A stretch of DNA of 12,250 nucleotides, taken from NCBI GenBank assembly GCA_964617665.1, contig CAZUAH010000420.1:1-12250 (forward strand), written 5' to 3'. The stretch's first letter is position 1; the number at the start of each line of letters is the position of its first letter. Positions 1 to 7,409 of the stretch are shown here, piece after piece. A program made the translations under genes and the position numbers. The notes beneath the pieces were generated by a model. The model had not been told where the DNA came from. It did no database searches and was given only the letters and a program-made list of their open reading frames with translations. Source of the stretch: JADHUC01 sp964617665. GTDB taxonomy: Bacteria > Planctomycetota > Planctomycetia > Pirellulales > Pirellulaceae.

Positions 1-504
1 ACAAAACCAGCTCAGTTAACCAGGAAAGAGCAAGTTTGGCGCCCCCGAGTGCCAGGGCGAGCACGCTTCCGCGTACCATCTTTGCCCGAGCAGCCGGATC
101 AGGCGGATCTAGCTCGTGAAAAACTCCCGACCTTGGACGGCGTGCAATCCGTGGAAGTGAATGCAGCGACAGGCAGCGTCTTGGTCTGCTATCGAGTGGG
201 CCAAGTCGAACCGGAACTGTTGTTTGCGGCACTGGTTCGTCTGCTCGGTCTAGAAGAGGAGTTGGACCAGACGCCGCGACCAGGGATCGTCAAGGAACTC
301 CGGTCGTTCGTGGACAGCCTGAACCGCGTTGTCCACGACCGAACGGGCGGGTTACTGGATTTCACTTCGGCGCTGATGATCGTGTTGGCGGCTGTGGGAA
401 TCACGAAGCTGCTCCGAGACGGCAAGGCGGCGGTACCGGGAGGTTTCACCTTGTTGTGGTGGGGAATACACCAACTGCTCGGGCATGGTGGTGAAGCGGA
501 GTAA
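1..504 (+). CDS. HMA_2-type small membrane protein, 5' end probably outside window
   Basis: The frame is open from base 1 and has no ATG, GTG or TTG before a GTG at 49. That GTG falls inside the PGRARFRV motif, which in its neighbours lies 15-20 residues in, so the true start is probably left of the window. The first part looks like the heavy-metal-associated domain 2 fold: the PGRxR loop, then a strand-helix-strand pattern including VEVNAATGSVLVCY. It lacks the CxxC of classic HMA domains. The C-terminal third has two likely membrane helices (about residues 102-122 and 130-146 counted from the GTG). Only 5 bases separate it from the downstream ATPase gene, so they are almost certainly co-transcribed. 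Inferred role: accessory or regulatory partner of the ATPase. No enzyme function is visible. Confidence 0.72.
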   Translation, partial: TKPAQLTRKEQVWRPRVPGRARFRVPSLPEQPDQADLAREKLPTLDGVQSVEVNAATGSVLVCYRVGQVEPELLFAALVRLLGLEEELDQTPRPGIVKELRSFVDSLNRVVHDRTGGLLDFTSALMIVLAAVGITKLLRDGKAAVPGGFTLLWWGIHQLLGHGGEAE

Positions 505-509
505 AGCGT

Positions 510-2723
510 TTGGCGATGTTGTGGAAAAAGGAAAAACCGCTGCTTGGGTGTGAGATCATCCACCAGCTTCCCGGACGCGTCCGTGTCGGTTCTCGGGCTC
601 TGCGCTATCTGAGTGAGTACGCGGAGGAGATCCGCCGGCGTCTGGAGGACCTATTGCCGGTCCAACAGGCTCGTGTGTCCGTCTTGACCGAGAATGTGCT
701 CGTGATGTTCGACTCCGGTCAGGCGACGGTCGCGGATATTCTTGAACAGATCGAGTCCGTACTTGGTTCGTACTCGCTGATTGCCTACAAGGCCGAAAGA
801 GTGGCGAAGAACCTCCTGACGGTCAACGAGCGTCGACTTCAGGAGGAACCCATCTCGGAGATGCTTGGACGGATCGGCGTAACGACGGCCACGTTGGCGT
901 TTTCGCAGTTCAAGAAGTCCACTCGAACAACCCCCACGACATTCCTGGGACGCTTCTTGTCGCTGCCGGCACTCACGGCACTGTCCTTGGCGGCTCCGAT
1001 CTTTCGGAGCGGCTGGAGCTCGATGGCCAGCAGCTTTCGGCCGAACGCGGACACACTCAGCGCGTCAGCGATCCTGGCCAGCATCCTGGCTGGGCGGGCT
1101 TGGTCGGCTTTGACCATCATCTGGCTCGCGGATATTGCCGAACTGCTGACGGCGTACACCATGGGCCGGACACGTCGCGCGATTCGCGAGATGCTTTCGG
1201 TCGGCGAAGATTTCGTTTGGCGAATTGGCGACGATGGCACCGAGGAACGAGTCGCCCTTGACGAACTCCAGGTGGACGACCGCATCATGGTCCACACGGG
1301 CGAGAAGATCAGCGTGGATGGCACCGTCGAGTCCGGCGAAGCAGCAGTCGATCAAGCGTCGATCACGGGCGAATTTATGCCCGTACGCAAGACCGAACAG
1401 GAGGAAGTCTTCGCGGGCACGGTGGTCAGCAGCGGACGGATCGTCGTGCGAGCCGAGAAAGTCGGGGACCAGACGGCGGTCGCCCGAATTGTCCATTTGG
1501 TCGAAGAGGCAACGCATCGAAAAGCAAGCGTGCAGAGCATTGCCGATCGAGTATCTGCACAGTTCATACCCGTCAATTTCATGCTCGCGGGGATCGTGTA
1601 TCTGGTCACTCGGAACGCCGGTCGTGCGCTGAACATGTTGATCATCGACTACTCGTGCGGTGTCCGATTGTCGACTGCCACGGCGCTTTCGGCGTCCATC
1701 TGCACCGCCGCTCGCAATGGGATTCTTGTCAAAGGCAGCAACTACCTGGAGCTCCTCTCCGAGGCGGACACGCTAGTATTCGACAAGACGGGCACCATGA
1801 CCGAGGGCCGTCCCGAGGTGACCAGCATTATTCCAGCTTCGGGCCGATTGACGGATCGCGAGTTGATCCAGTATGCCGCGGCCGCCGAGGAATCGAGCAC
1901 TCACCCGTTGGCCGTGGCTATCGTCGAAAAGGTACGCAGAACCGGTCTTCCCGTACCATCGCACTCGGACACTCAGGTATATACCGCCCGGGGCGTCGAG
2001 ACGCGAGTGGATGGGCGCCGCATCCGAGTGGGCAGTCGCCGCTTTATGCTCGAACAAGAATTCGATCTCGGCCCTGCCGCAGATGCCGTGCACCGTCTGG
2101 CTCGCGGTGGCGAGAGCATCGTCTACGTGGCGGACGACGACGGGCTGCTTGGCGTCTTGGGAGTGCAAGACAGCCTTCGAGAGAATATGAAGAAGGCTAT
2201 CAACCGTCTTCGCTACATTGGGATGGACGACATCATCCTGCTGACCGGCGACGTGGAACAGCACGCCGAAATCGTTGCCACTCGCATGACCATGGACCGA
2301 TTCAAAGCCGAAGCCATGCCGGATGACAAGGCGGAAACCGTGCTCAAGTTTCAGTCTCGCGGGACGCATGTGGTCATGGTTGGTGACGGCATCAATGATG
2401 CGCCCGCCTTGGCATACGCCGACGTGGGCATTGCTATGGGCGGCACGCGGACCGACATCGCCATGGAAGCTGCGGACATCACAATCACGGGCGACGACCC
2501 GTTGATGATCCCGGCGGTGATCCATCTGGCGAATAAGACCATGCGGACTATCCGGCAGAACTTCCTGACGGCAATTGGCGTGAATAGCCTAGGTATCGTG
2601 CTCGCGGCGGTGGGCGTGCTGCCAGTGTTTTGGGGCGCGGTTCTCCACAACAGTTGTACCGTGGCCGTTGTACTGAATTCGTCGCGGATGCTGTTTCACG
2701 ATGTGGAGGAGCGTCACCGATGA
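510..2723 (+). CDS. P1B-type (CtpC-like) metal-transporting ATPase with N-terminal HMA_2 domain
   Basis: A 737-residue P-type ATPase, inferred to export a transition metal across the inner membrane. Residues 14-95 form an HMA_2-like domain (HQLPGRVRV) without CxxC. Then come membrane helices, the actuator-domain TGE (286-288), the phosphorylation motif DKTGTMT (D425), the nucleotide-site HP pair (H465-P466) and the hinge motif GDGIND (625-630). The protein ends with LHNS...VVLNSSR, as I recall for mycobacterial CtpC. The ion-binding helix before the P domain reads DYSCG (380-384) where most family members have CPC, so the metal cannot be read from the motif. The start may be TTG at 510, with GGAG 8 bases upstream, or ATG at 516. 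The stop overlaps the next start as ATGA. Catalytic residues look intact, so it should be active. Confidence 0.93.
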   Translation: MAMLWKKEKPLLGCEIIHQLPGRVRVGSRALRYLSEYAEEIRRRLEDLLPVQQARVSVLTENVLVMFDSGQATVADILEQIESVLGSYSLIAYKAERVAKNLLTVNERRLQEEPISEMLGRIGVTTATLAFSQFKKSTRTTPTTFLGRFLSLPALTALSLAAPIFRSGWSSMASSFRPNADTLSASAILASILAGRAWSALTIIWLADIAELLTAYTMGRTRRAIREMLSVGEDFVWRIGDDGTEERVALDELQVDDRIMVHTGEKISVDGTVESGEAAVDQASITGEFMPVRKTEQEEVFAGTVVSSGRIVVRAEKVGDQTAVARIVHLVEEATHRKASVQSIADRVSAQFIPVNFMLAGIVYLVTRNAGRALNMLIIDYSCGVRLSTATALSASICTAARNGILVKGSNYLELLSEADTLVFDKTGTMTEGRPEVTSIIPASGRLTDRELIQYAAAAEESSTHPLAVAIVEKVRRTGLPVPSHSDTQVYTARGVETRVDGRRIRVGSRRFMLEQEFDLGPAADAVHRLARGGESIVYVADDDGLLGVLGVQDSLRENMKKAINRLRYIGMDDIILLTGDVEQHAEIVATRMTMDRFKAEAMPDDKAETVLKFQSRGTHVVMVGDGINDAPALAYADVGIAMGGTRTDIAMEAADITITGDDPLMIPAVIHLANKTMRTIRQNFLTAIGVNSLGIVLAAVGVLPVFWGAVLHNSCTVAVVLNSSRMLFHDVEERHR

Positions 2724-3568
2724 AATCGACCAATAAGCCAGTCGTCACGGTCGTCCATTCACTTCCCGGACGAGTGCGCGTACGTTTTTCGCGACCGCCA
2801 GCCGACTCGGATCAATTGATCGCTTCGGTGCGTGATCACGCGGGAATGGGCGAAATTGCGTACACACCGTTGACTCGATCTCTATTGGCGTCGTTTGATC
2901 CTCATTCGGTCAGTCAGGAAGAAATCACGCTTCGGATTGCATTCCAGCTTGCGCTCGATCAAGGTGGTCAGCCAGTCCGCCTGCTGGCCGAACCCGAGCG
3001 GGTGGTCTTACAGGACAGCGCCGTGCTGTCGGCCATCGGCTTGGCCACAGCGCTGACGATGCGGGGCTTGAAACCGTCCGCTGGCGGTCGGTCGCGGCTT
3101 GACTGGGTCGCCGGTCTGGCGACCGGGTGGTCGGTTGTTGATCACGCGTGGCGAGAGCTTCGCGAACGCGGATACTTCGATCCAGAAGTCCTGGCACTGG
3201 CATACTTGGCGAAGGCGCTCGTGCGAGGCAATATCTTGAGTGCGTCAGTCGTAACATGGCTGACCACATTCGGTCGTCATCTAATCGAAGTCGCGCCGAC
3301 CGGCGTGGAAGTGCGACCGACGGAGGTTCCGGACCCCGATGGGAACGGCTCTCGCTACGAGTTGGTCGTAGGGCCTGACAGGGACGCTCCCGAGCAACTG
3401 CGAATCGTCGCCGCCCTCCAGGGGGCGTTGAAATACGTAATGACTGGCGGCGGCACACGCGGCTTCCGCAGCCTTTGGGAAGAGCTACACGATGTCTCTC
3501 GCATCCATGGCGAGGTACTGGAAGGCTACGGTCGCATGCGCGACGGTATCCCCATTCGATTTCGCTAA
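2720..3568 (+). CDS. HMA_2 membrane protein resembling a P1B-ATPase N-terminus without catalytic domains
   Basis: A 282-residue protein whose ATG overlaps the ATPase stop (ATGA). GGAGGA lies 9 bases upstream, so this start is preferred over one inside the ATPase gene. Residues 9-90 form an HMA_2-like domain (HSLPGRVRVRF, no CxxC). Residues 100-190 contain hydrophobic helices and the stretch WRELRERGYFDPEVLALAYL. By eye this lines up with the ATPase region from PIFRSGW through FRPNADTLSASAILASILAG to the helix ending in IIWLADIAE. The actuator, P and N domains are absent, so it cannot hydrolyse ATP. The C-terminal 90 residues are soluble and unrecognised. Inferred role: a pseudo-subunit or regulator pairing with the ATPase. 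It probably arose by duplication of the 5' half of an ATPase gene, though divergence is high. Confidence 0.82.
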   Translation: MKSTNKPVVTVVHSLPGRVRVRFSRPPADSDQLIASVRDHAGMGEIAYTPLTRSLLASFDPHSVSQEEITLRIAFQLALDQGGQPVRLLAEPERVVLQDSAVLSAIGLATALTMRGLKPSAGGRSRLDWVAGLATGWSVVDHAWRELRERGYFDPEVLALAYLAKALVRGNILSASVVTWLTTFGRHLIEVAPTGVEVRPTEVPDPDGNGSRYELVVGPDRDAPEQLRIVAALQGALKYVMTGGGTRGFRSLWEELHDVSRIHGEVLEGYGRMRDGIPIRFR

Positions 3569-3595
3569 CCAACATAAGAGAGTAGGAGATATTCC

Positions 3596-3850
3596 ATGAG
3601 CGTCAACACCGATCACGTGACCGGCTTTGCCGTTGGGCTTGGTGCAGCAGCACTGGGTTTCTATCTGTACAAGAAGAATCAGAACCGTGTGGACGAATGG
3701 CTACGCGGGCAGGGAATCAACATTCCGACGAACGACGGCAAGGCGACAGCGGGCATGTCTGTGGAAGAGCTAATGCGCGAGAAAGAGCGGCTAGAGGACC
3801 TGATCGCCGAACGCGAAATGGCCGCCAAGGAAGCCGCCGCGCAGGCGTAG
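3596..3850 (+). CDS. 84-residue single-pass membrane protein, PacL-like layout
   Basis: AGGAG lies 7 bases before the ATG, 27 bases after the preceding stop, so it is the last gene of the metal-transport cluster. Residues 8-25 form a glycine-rich membrane helix (glycines at 10, 14, 16 and 21) followed by Lys-Lys, suggesting the C-terminus is cytoplasmic. Residues 54-84 are a charged, probably coiled helix rich in Glu, Lys and Ala. This is the layout of mycobacterial PacL (DUF1490) chaperones, small membrane proteins encoded beside CtpC-type ATPases that stabilise the pump. The His/Asp-rich metal-binding tail of PacL1 is missing here, and I claim similarity of layout and context only, not sequence homology. 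A structural rather than metal-loading role is inferred. Confidence 0.75.
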   Translation: MSVNTDHVTGFAVGLGAAALGFYLYKKNQNRVDEWLRGQGINIPTNDGKATAGMSVEELMREKERLEDLIAEREMAAKEAAAQA

Positions 3851-3908
3851 ACGTTGGCCCGACTCCCGCACCCGTCGCTGGCGGCTTACACCCGCTTTGC
3901 GCTTCTTC

Positions 3909-3998
3909 CGTCTAACCCGAAGCCGGAGGCGATGGCGCGAAACGACACGGACCGACCACATGCAGCGCACACCATCGCCTCCGGCTTCGGGTTAGACG
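3909..3998. repeat. Perfect 27-bp inverted repeat with 36-base spacer
   Basis: Arms 3909-3935 and 3972-3998 are exact reverse complements. The left arm begins CGTCTAACCCGAAGCC and the right arm ends GGCTTCGGGTTAGACG. It lies between the convergent ends of the metal cluster (3850) and the Gfo/Idh/MocA gene (4034), so it could terminate transcription from both sides, although no T-run follows. The outer heptamers GTCTAAC and GTTAGAC match the integron attC core-site consensus, but real attC arms are imperfect. It may be a dispersed planctomycete repeat or a small mobile element. Confidence 0.85.
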
Positions 3999-4033
3999 AT
4001 TGGCGTACGAATAAGTCCAAGTCGCCAAATTGC

Positions 4034-5074
4034 TCAGATCTTGACGACTTTCCCCTTCTTAACCGACTCGGTCTGCTTGTGACCGAGAATGATCGCGTCG
4101 CGTGCCAAGTCGCCGGACAGCAAAGGCGATGGTTCGTTGGCGTTCACAGATCTGACCACTTCTTTGATTTCCCGTTCGAAGGCTGGCGGCATATCTCCGT
4201 CGCCCAGCTTCGGCGTCAAGACTTTGCCAGTTGACGTAAGGATGCGCAAAGGCTGAACTTCGACTCCATCGCCAATGACGGCAAGGTCGTATAGCAGAGT
4301 CGCCTTCTCGAAGTGAACCTCGAAACCGTGCGTGAATGACCGGCCTTGCTGGTTAATCACGCCGCTGACCGCGCTGACCACAATACTCGGATCGTCAAAG
4401 TGGAAGAACGAATTGAAGTACTCGGCCACTTCGCCGCGCATGCGGCCTCGGCTTGAAACGGCAGCGGGCATTCCAAACAAGACGCGGATCAAATGTGCGT
4501 CGTGTATGTGCAAGTCAAGCATCGGGCCGCCGCAACCGTTGGGATCATAGAAGTCCTTTAGCCACAACGGGTCGGAGATCACTCGTTTGAACGTGCCGCC
4601 CAGCAATTTGCCATACTTGCCGTTTTCCTTCAGCTTGATTACATGGGCATACTCGGGAAGAAACGTGAGCACGTGACCGATGCAAAGCTGTTTCTTCGCC
4701 TTCTTAGCGGCTTCGACCATCCGCCGACAGTCGGCTGTGGTCATGGCCATTGGTTTCTCGCACAAAACGTGTTTGCCGGCCTTTGAAGCCGCGACTGCCG
4801 CCTTTGCGTGCATGGAAGGCGGCAAGCAGATGTCGACCATGTCGATGTTCGGGTCGGCAAACATGTCGTTGTAGTCCGAGTACGTCGCGACCCCCGAAAG
4901 GTCGATCATTTCGCCGGGAGGCCCAAAGTTGCCCTTGATGTCTCGCCAGTCGCCGTCCAATCGCTTTTTGATCGGATCGGCCACGGCGGCCAGCTTGACG
5001 CCTCTTACCTTCTGATAAGCGAGGTAATGAATCCAGCCCATGAAACCAGTACCGGCAATGCCTACTCGGATCAT
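4034..5074 (-). CDS. Gfo/Idh/MocA family NAD(P)-dependent oxidoreductase
   Basis: A 346-residue dehydrogenase. The N-terminal Rossmann domain opens with GIAGTGFMG (residues 5-13). EKP follows at 106-108 with the conserved lysine K107. The C-terminal domain carries the family active-site pattern GGPMLDLHIHD with D187 and H191. These enzymes oxidise or reduce sugars, inositols and similar polyols with NAD(P); the substrate cannot be told from sequence. The ATG at 5074 is chosen because AAGGAG lies 8 bases upstream; an in-frame ATG ten codons earlier lacks this. There is no signal peptide, so it is expected in the cytoplasm. Its neighbours are unrelated and it appears to be transcribed alone, divergently from the zinc-ribbon/GYF_2 gene. 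This family is typically expanded in planctomycetes. Confidence 0.93.
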   Translation of the reverse strand: MIRVGIAGTGFMGWIHYLAYQKVRGVKLAAVADPIKKRLDGDWRDIKGNFGPPGEMIDLSGVATYSDYNDMFADPNIDMVDICLPPSMHAKAAVAASKAGKHVLCEKPMAMTTADCRRMVEAAKKAKKQLCIGHVLTFLPEYAHVIKLKENGKYGKLLGGTFKRVISDPLWLKDFYDPNGCGGPMLDLHIHDAHLIRVLFGMPAAVSSRGRMRGEVAEYFNSFFHFDDPSIVVSAVSGVINQQGRSFTHGFEVHFEKATLLYDLAVIGDGVEVQPLRILTSTGKVLTPKLGDGDMPPAFEREIKEVVRSVNANEPSPLLSGDLARDAIILGHKQTESVKKGKVVKI

Positions 5075-5388
5075 CGAATCGGCTCCTTGTACGATGCAGC
5101 CCAAGAAGAATGTCCCAACACAGCGAAGCCCACGTCAAGCGGGTCCCGTCGGCACCTGCAAAGACGCAAATAGCGGTGTCTAGCCTACTCGGGAGCGCCG
5201 GCGAGGGCAACTAGACGGGAGATCAAATCTGGAGGGGATCACCATGGCTTCTGCCGACAAGTACGCCACGAGAGTCCTGCTCGTTGAAGCGCAGACGCTG
5301 TTGCAGTAAACTTGCACATACAAGCCCGAGACTGGCCCTTTTGGCGTCACGTTCGCTCGGTTGCGGTTGTCCAGTGCTAGGAAGCGGA
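5075..5388. other. Divergent intergenic region
   Basis: These 314 bases separate two divergent genes and should carry both promoters. On the - strand I see TTGACG followed 18 bases later by GACATT, a weak -35/-10 pair for the dehydrogenase gene. Nothing convincing was found for the + strand. The region also holds the possible 21-codon ORF at 5244. Longer open frames here show no family resemblance and I take them as chance. Confidence 0.5.
5244..5309 (+). CDS. Possible 21-residue microprotein or decayed gene start
   Basis: An ATG with a strong ribosome site (GGAGGGG at 5231-5237, 6 bases upstream) opens a 21-codon frame ending in TAA. The product includes ATRVLLVEAQTLL, reminiscent of the first strand and helix of a response regulator (typically RILLVED), but the acidic pair is missing and no receiver domain follows in any frame. 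It could be a short translated leader before the GYF_2 gene 80 bases downstream, the remnant of a lost gene, or chance. Weak call. Confidence 0.25.
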   Translation: MASADKYATRVLLVEAQTLLQ

Positions 5389-6069
5389 ATGCCTATCGAG
5401 ACGAAATGCCCCGGATGCGAGCGACTGTTGCGGGTCCCCGATGAACACGCGGGGAAGCAAGCTCGCTGTCCGGCCTGCAATTTGATCTATGTCGTTCCTG
5501 GTGGGGAAGCACCGTCCGAGACCGCAGCGCCGGACGCGGATGATCATTGGTTCATGAAGACCCCGGAGGGGCAGGTATACGGCCCAGTTACGAAGACGGA
5601 ACTAGATCGCTGGTTGGCCGAGGGGCGTGTCAGTGCCGAATGCACGTTACGCATCGGCAGTGATGGTGATTGGCGGCCAGCCGACGAGTATTACGGTGCC
5701 TTGAGCCCCAAGCCTTACGTCGCCCCACCTACGAGTACAGCGATGCCTGGCCCCGCCCGTACGGCACCGGCAGGGCCGGCCCCGAGGATGGACGCTGCGG
5801 CCCGTGCCGATTCCTACTCGGTGCCGCATCGGGGCGGAGTCATTCTAACCCTGGGAATTCTCAGTTGGGTGTTCAGTTGCCCCATATTCAGCGTCATGGC
5901 GTGGGTAATGGGGGCGTCCGATTTGCGCGAGATGCGAGCCGGTCGAATGGACTCGCGGGGAATGGGATTGACGCAGGCAGGTCACATAATGGGTGTCCTG
6001 TATTCATTGCTGTGGATCGTTGTCTTGGTAATCGGGATATTCGTTTTCGCTTTATTGGCGGCCATCTAA
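5389..6069 (+). CDS. Zinc-ribbon / GYF_2 / DUF4190-like membrane protein
   Basis: A 226-residue protein with three parts. Residues 4-34 form an MJ0042-type zinc ribbon with two CxxC pairs (C7/C10 and C27/C30). Residues 53-104 form a GYF_2 domain (WFMKTPEGQVYGP... then DWRPADEYYG). A Pro/Ala-rich linker follows. Residues 148-226 hold two hydrophobic segments (about 150-176 and 197-224) around a short charged loop, as in DUF4190. The N-terminal domains are predicted to be cytoplasmic, where GYF domains usually bind proline-rich peptides. This combination is common in planctomycetes and has no established function. The ATG at 5389 is chosen because the zinc ribbon starts right there; the frame upstream encodes unlikely sequence. 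It may share a transcript with purM, 41 bases downstream. Confidence 0.88.
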   Translation: MPIETKCPGCERLLRVPDEHAGKQARCPACNLIYVVPGGEAPSETAAPDADDHWFMKTPEGQVYGPVTKTELDRWLAEGRVSAECTLRIGSDGDWRPADEYYGALSPKPYVAPPTSTAMPGPARTAPAGPAPRMDAAARADSYSVPHRGGVILTLGILSWVFSCPIFSVMAWVMGASDLREMRAGRMDSRGMGLTQAGHIMGVLYSLLWIVVLVIGIFVFALLAAI

Positions 6070-6110
6070 GCGATGGGCAGCGGCCCACAAGGTCACGGAA
6101 AGTACGCTTG

Positions 6111-7148
6111 ATGAGTAAAGCTACGTACAAAGACGCCGGCGTCGATCTGGAACTGTATCGCAACGCGATGGAACGTCTGCCGCGTTTGATGCACAGAACG
6201 TTCTCGCCGCGTGTGATGAAGTTGGACGGTGGTTTCGCCGGATTGTACCAGTTGGATTTCGCCAGCCGACTGTTCGCCCGCCAATATCAGGACCCGATCC
6301 TTGTGGCGTGTACCGACGGCGTTGGCACCAAGCTGAAAGTGGCTCAACGCTGCGGCCGACACGACACGGTTGGCATCGACTTGGTGGCGATGTGCGTGAA
6401 CGATGCGATCTGTTGCGGTGCCGAACCGTTGTTCTTCCTGGACTACATCGCCATGTCGCACGACGATCCGCCACTATTGGAGCAAATCGTGACCGGGATC
6501 AGCGACGGCTGTGTCGACGCCGACTGCTCGCTGTTAGGCGGCGAGACGGCAATCATGCCGGACCTGTACCAGAAAGACGATTACGATTTGGCGGGCTTTT
6601 GTGTGGGGGTCGTTGAACGCGAGCATCTGATTGACGGCAAAGCGATCGTGGCCGAAGACATGTTGATCGGCGTTGCGTCCGCCGGCCTGCACTCCAACGG
6701 CTACAGCCTTGTTCGCAAGGTCGTGTTCGAGATGGCCGGTTTGGATGTCGACGACCACGTGGAAGAGTTGGGCCAGACGGTAGGCGAAGCTCTGTTAACA
6801 CCGACACGCATCTACGCGCAGCCGCTGCGTGAGATACTGAACCACTACAAAATCAAGAACGTGATTCACGGTATCGCTCACGTGACGGGCGGGGGCCTGC
6901 GAGAAAACCTCGAACGCATCCTGCCCGCCGGACTACGCGTGGAAATCGACGACTCCTGGCCCGTGCCACCCGTGTTTGGTTGGCTTCAGAGGCTTGGCAA
7001 CATCGACGACGAAGAGATGGCCCAGGTATTCAACATGGGCCTGGGCCTGGTATTAGTCGTCCGCCCACACTTCGGCGACAGCATCCAACGCATGCTGAAA
7101 GACAGCGGTTTACACAGTTGGCAAATTGGCGAGATTGCCAAGGAATAG
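6111..7148 (+). CDS. purM: Phosphoribosylformylglycinamidine cyclo-ligase (AIR synthetase)
   Basis: A 345-residue cytoplasmic enzyme for the ATP-dependent ring closure of FGAM to AIR, the fifth step of purine synthesis. The length is normal for the family. Motifs in order: YKDAGVD (6-12), the ATP/phosphate-site DGVGTKLK (69-76), GGETA (143-147), GLHSNGYSL (192-200), TPTRIY (230-235), HVTGGG (257-262) and FNMGLG (307-312). The ATG at 6111 has GGAAAG 8 bases upstream and puts the YKDAGVD motif at its usual N-terminal place; the frame continues upstream, but there it overlaps the GYF_2 gene. No other purine gene is nearby. All motifs are intact, so it should be functional. Confidence 0.97.
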   Translation: MSKATYKDAGVDLELYRNAMERLPRLMHRTFSPRVMKLDGGFAGLYQLDFASRLFARQYQDPILVACTDGVGTKLKVAQRCGRHDTVGIDLVAMCVNDAICCGAEPLFFLDYIAMSHDDPPLLEQIVTGISDGCVDADCSLLGGETAIMPDLYQKDDYDLAGFCVGVVEREHLIDGKAIVAEDMLIGVASAGLHSNGYSLVRKVVFEMAGLDVDDHVEELGQTVGEALLTPTRIYAQPLREILNHYKIKNVIHGIAHVTGGGLRENLERILPAGLRVEIDDSWPVPPVFGWLQRLGNIDDEEMAQVFNMGLGLVLVVRPHFGDSIQRMLKDSGLHSWQIGEIAKE

Positions 7149-7409
7149 ATGGTAGGGTCGGCCAAGTCTTCGCCCGCCCACCGGGATTTGAGCGTCGCAG
7201 TAGAGTAGGGCAAGTTCCTACCGGCTGGGCGTTTGGTCGGCCCATGCGAACCGGCCCTCCGATCCGCTTTCCTTGCGTTCGTCCGTCAGCCGCAGCCGGC
7301 ACGTCCCGATCGGCGGTGGGTAGGCATTTTCGCTTCGATTTTGGTAGTTATGGGTAAGGAAACTTCTCTTTGCGACACCATGTCGCACATACTCCTGTTG
7401 GGCGAACCT
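7149..7409. other. Intergenic region between purM and the small-gene block
   Basis: These 261 bases show no supported gene. A short complementary pair (GGTAGG at 7151-7156, CCTACC at 7217-7222) flanks related GTAGGG/AAGT sequence and could be a weak purM terminator. Near the right end GTTGGGC (7397-7403) matches the integron core-site consensus and sits 6 bases before the next start codon. No matching left half-site was found. Confidence 0.4.

Noticed and set aside
1225..1632. Open frames overlapping the ATPase gene on both strands
   Set aside because: Arg/Ser-rich products typical of shadow frames in GC-rich coding sequence; the ATPase frame carries all conserved motifs.
2630..2719. Upstream start for the second HMA_2 protein
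   Set aside because: It would lie deep inside the ATPase gene; the ATG at 2720 has GGAGGA at good spacing and fits the ATGA overlap.
6074..6087. Hairpin TGGGC-AGCG-GCCCA between the GYF_2 gene and purM as terminator
   Set aside because: Only five base pairs and no T-run; too weak to call, and the genes may be co-transcribed.
5670..6110. Long N-terminal extension of PurM
   Set aside because: The extension overlaps the GYF_2 gene in another frame and has low-quality sequence; the family N-terminus begins at the ATG at 6111.
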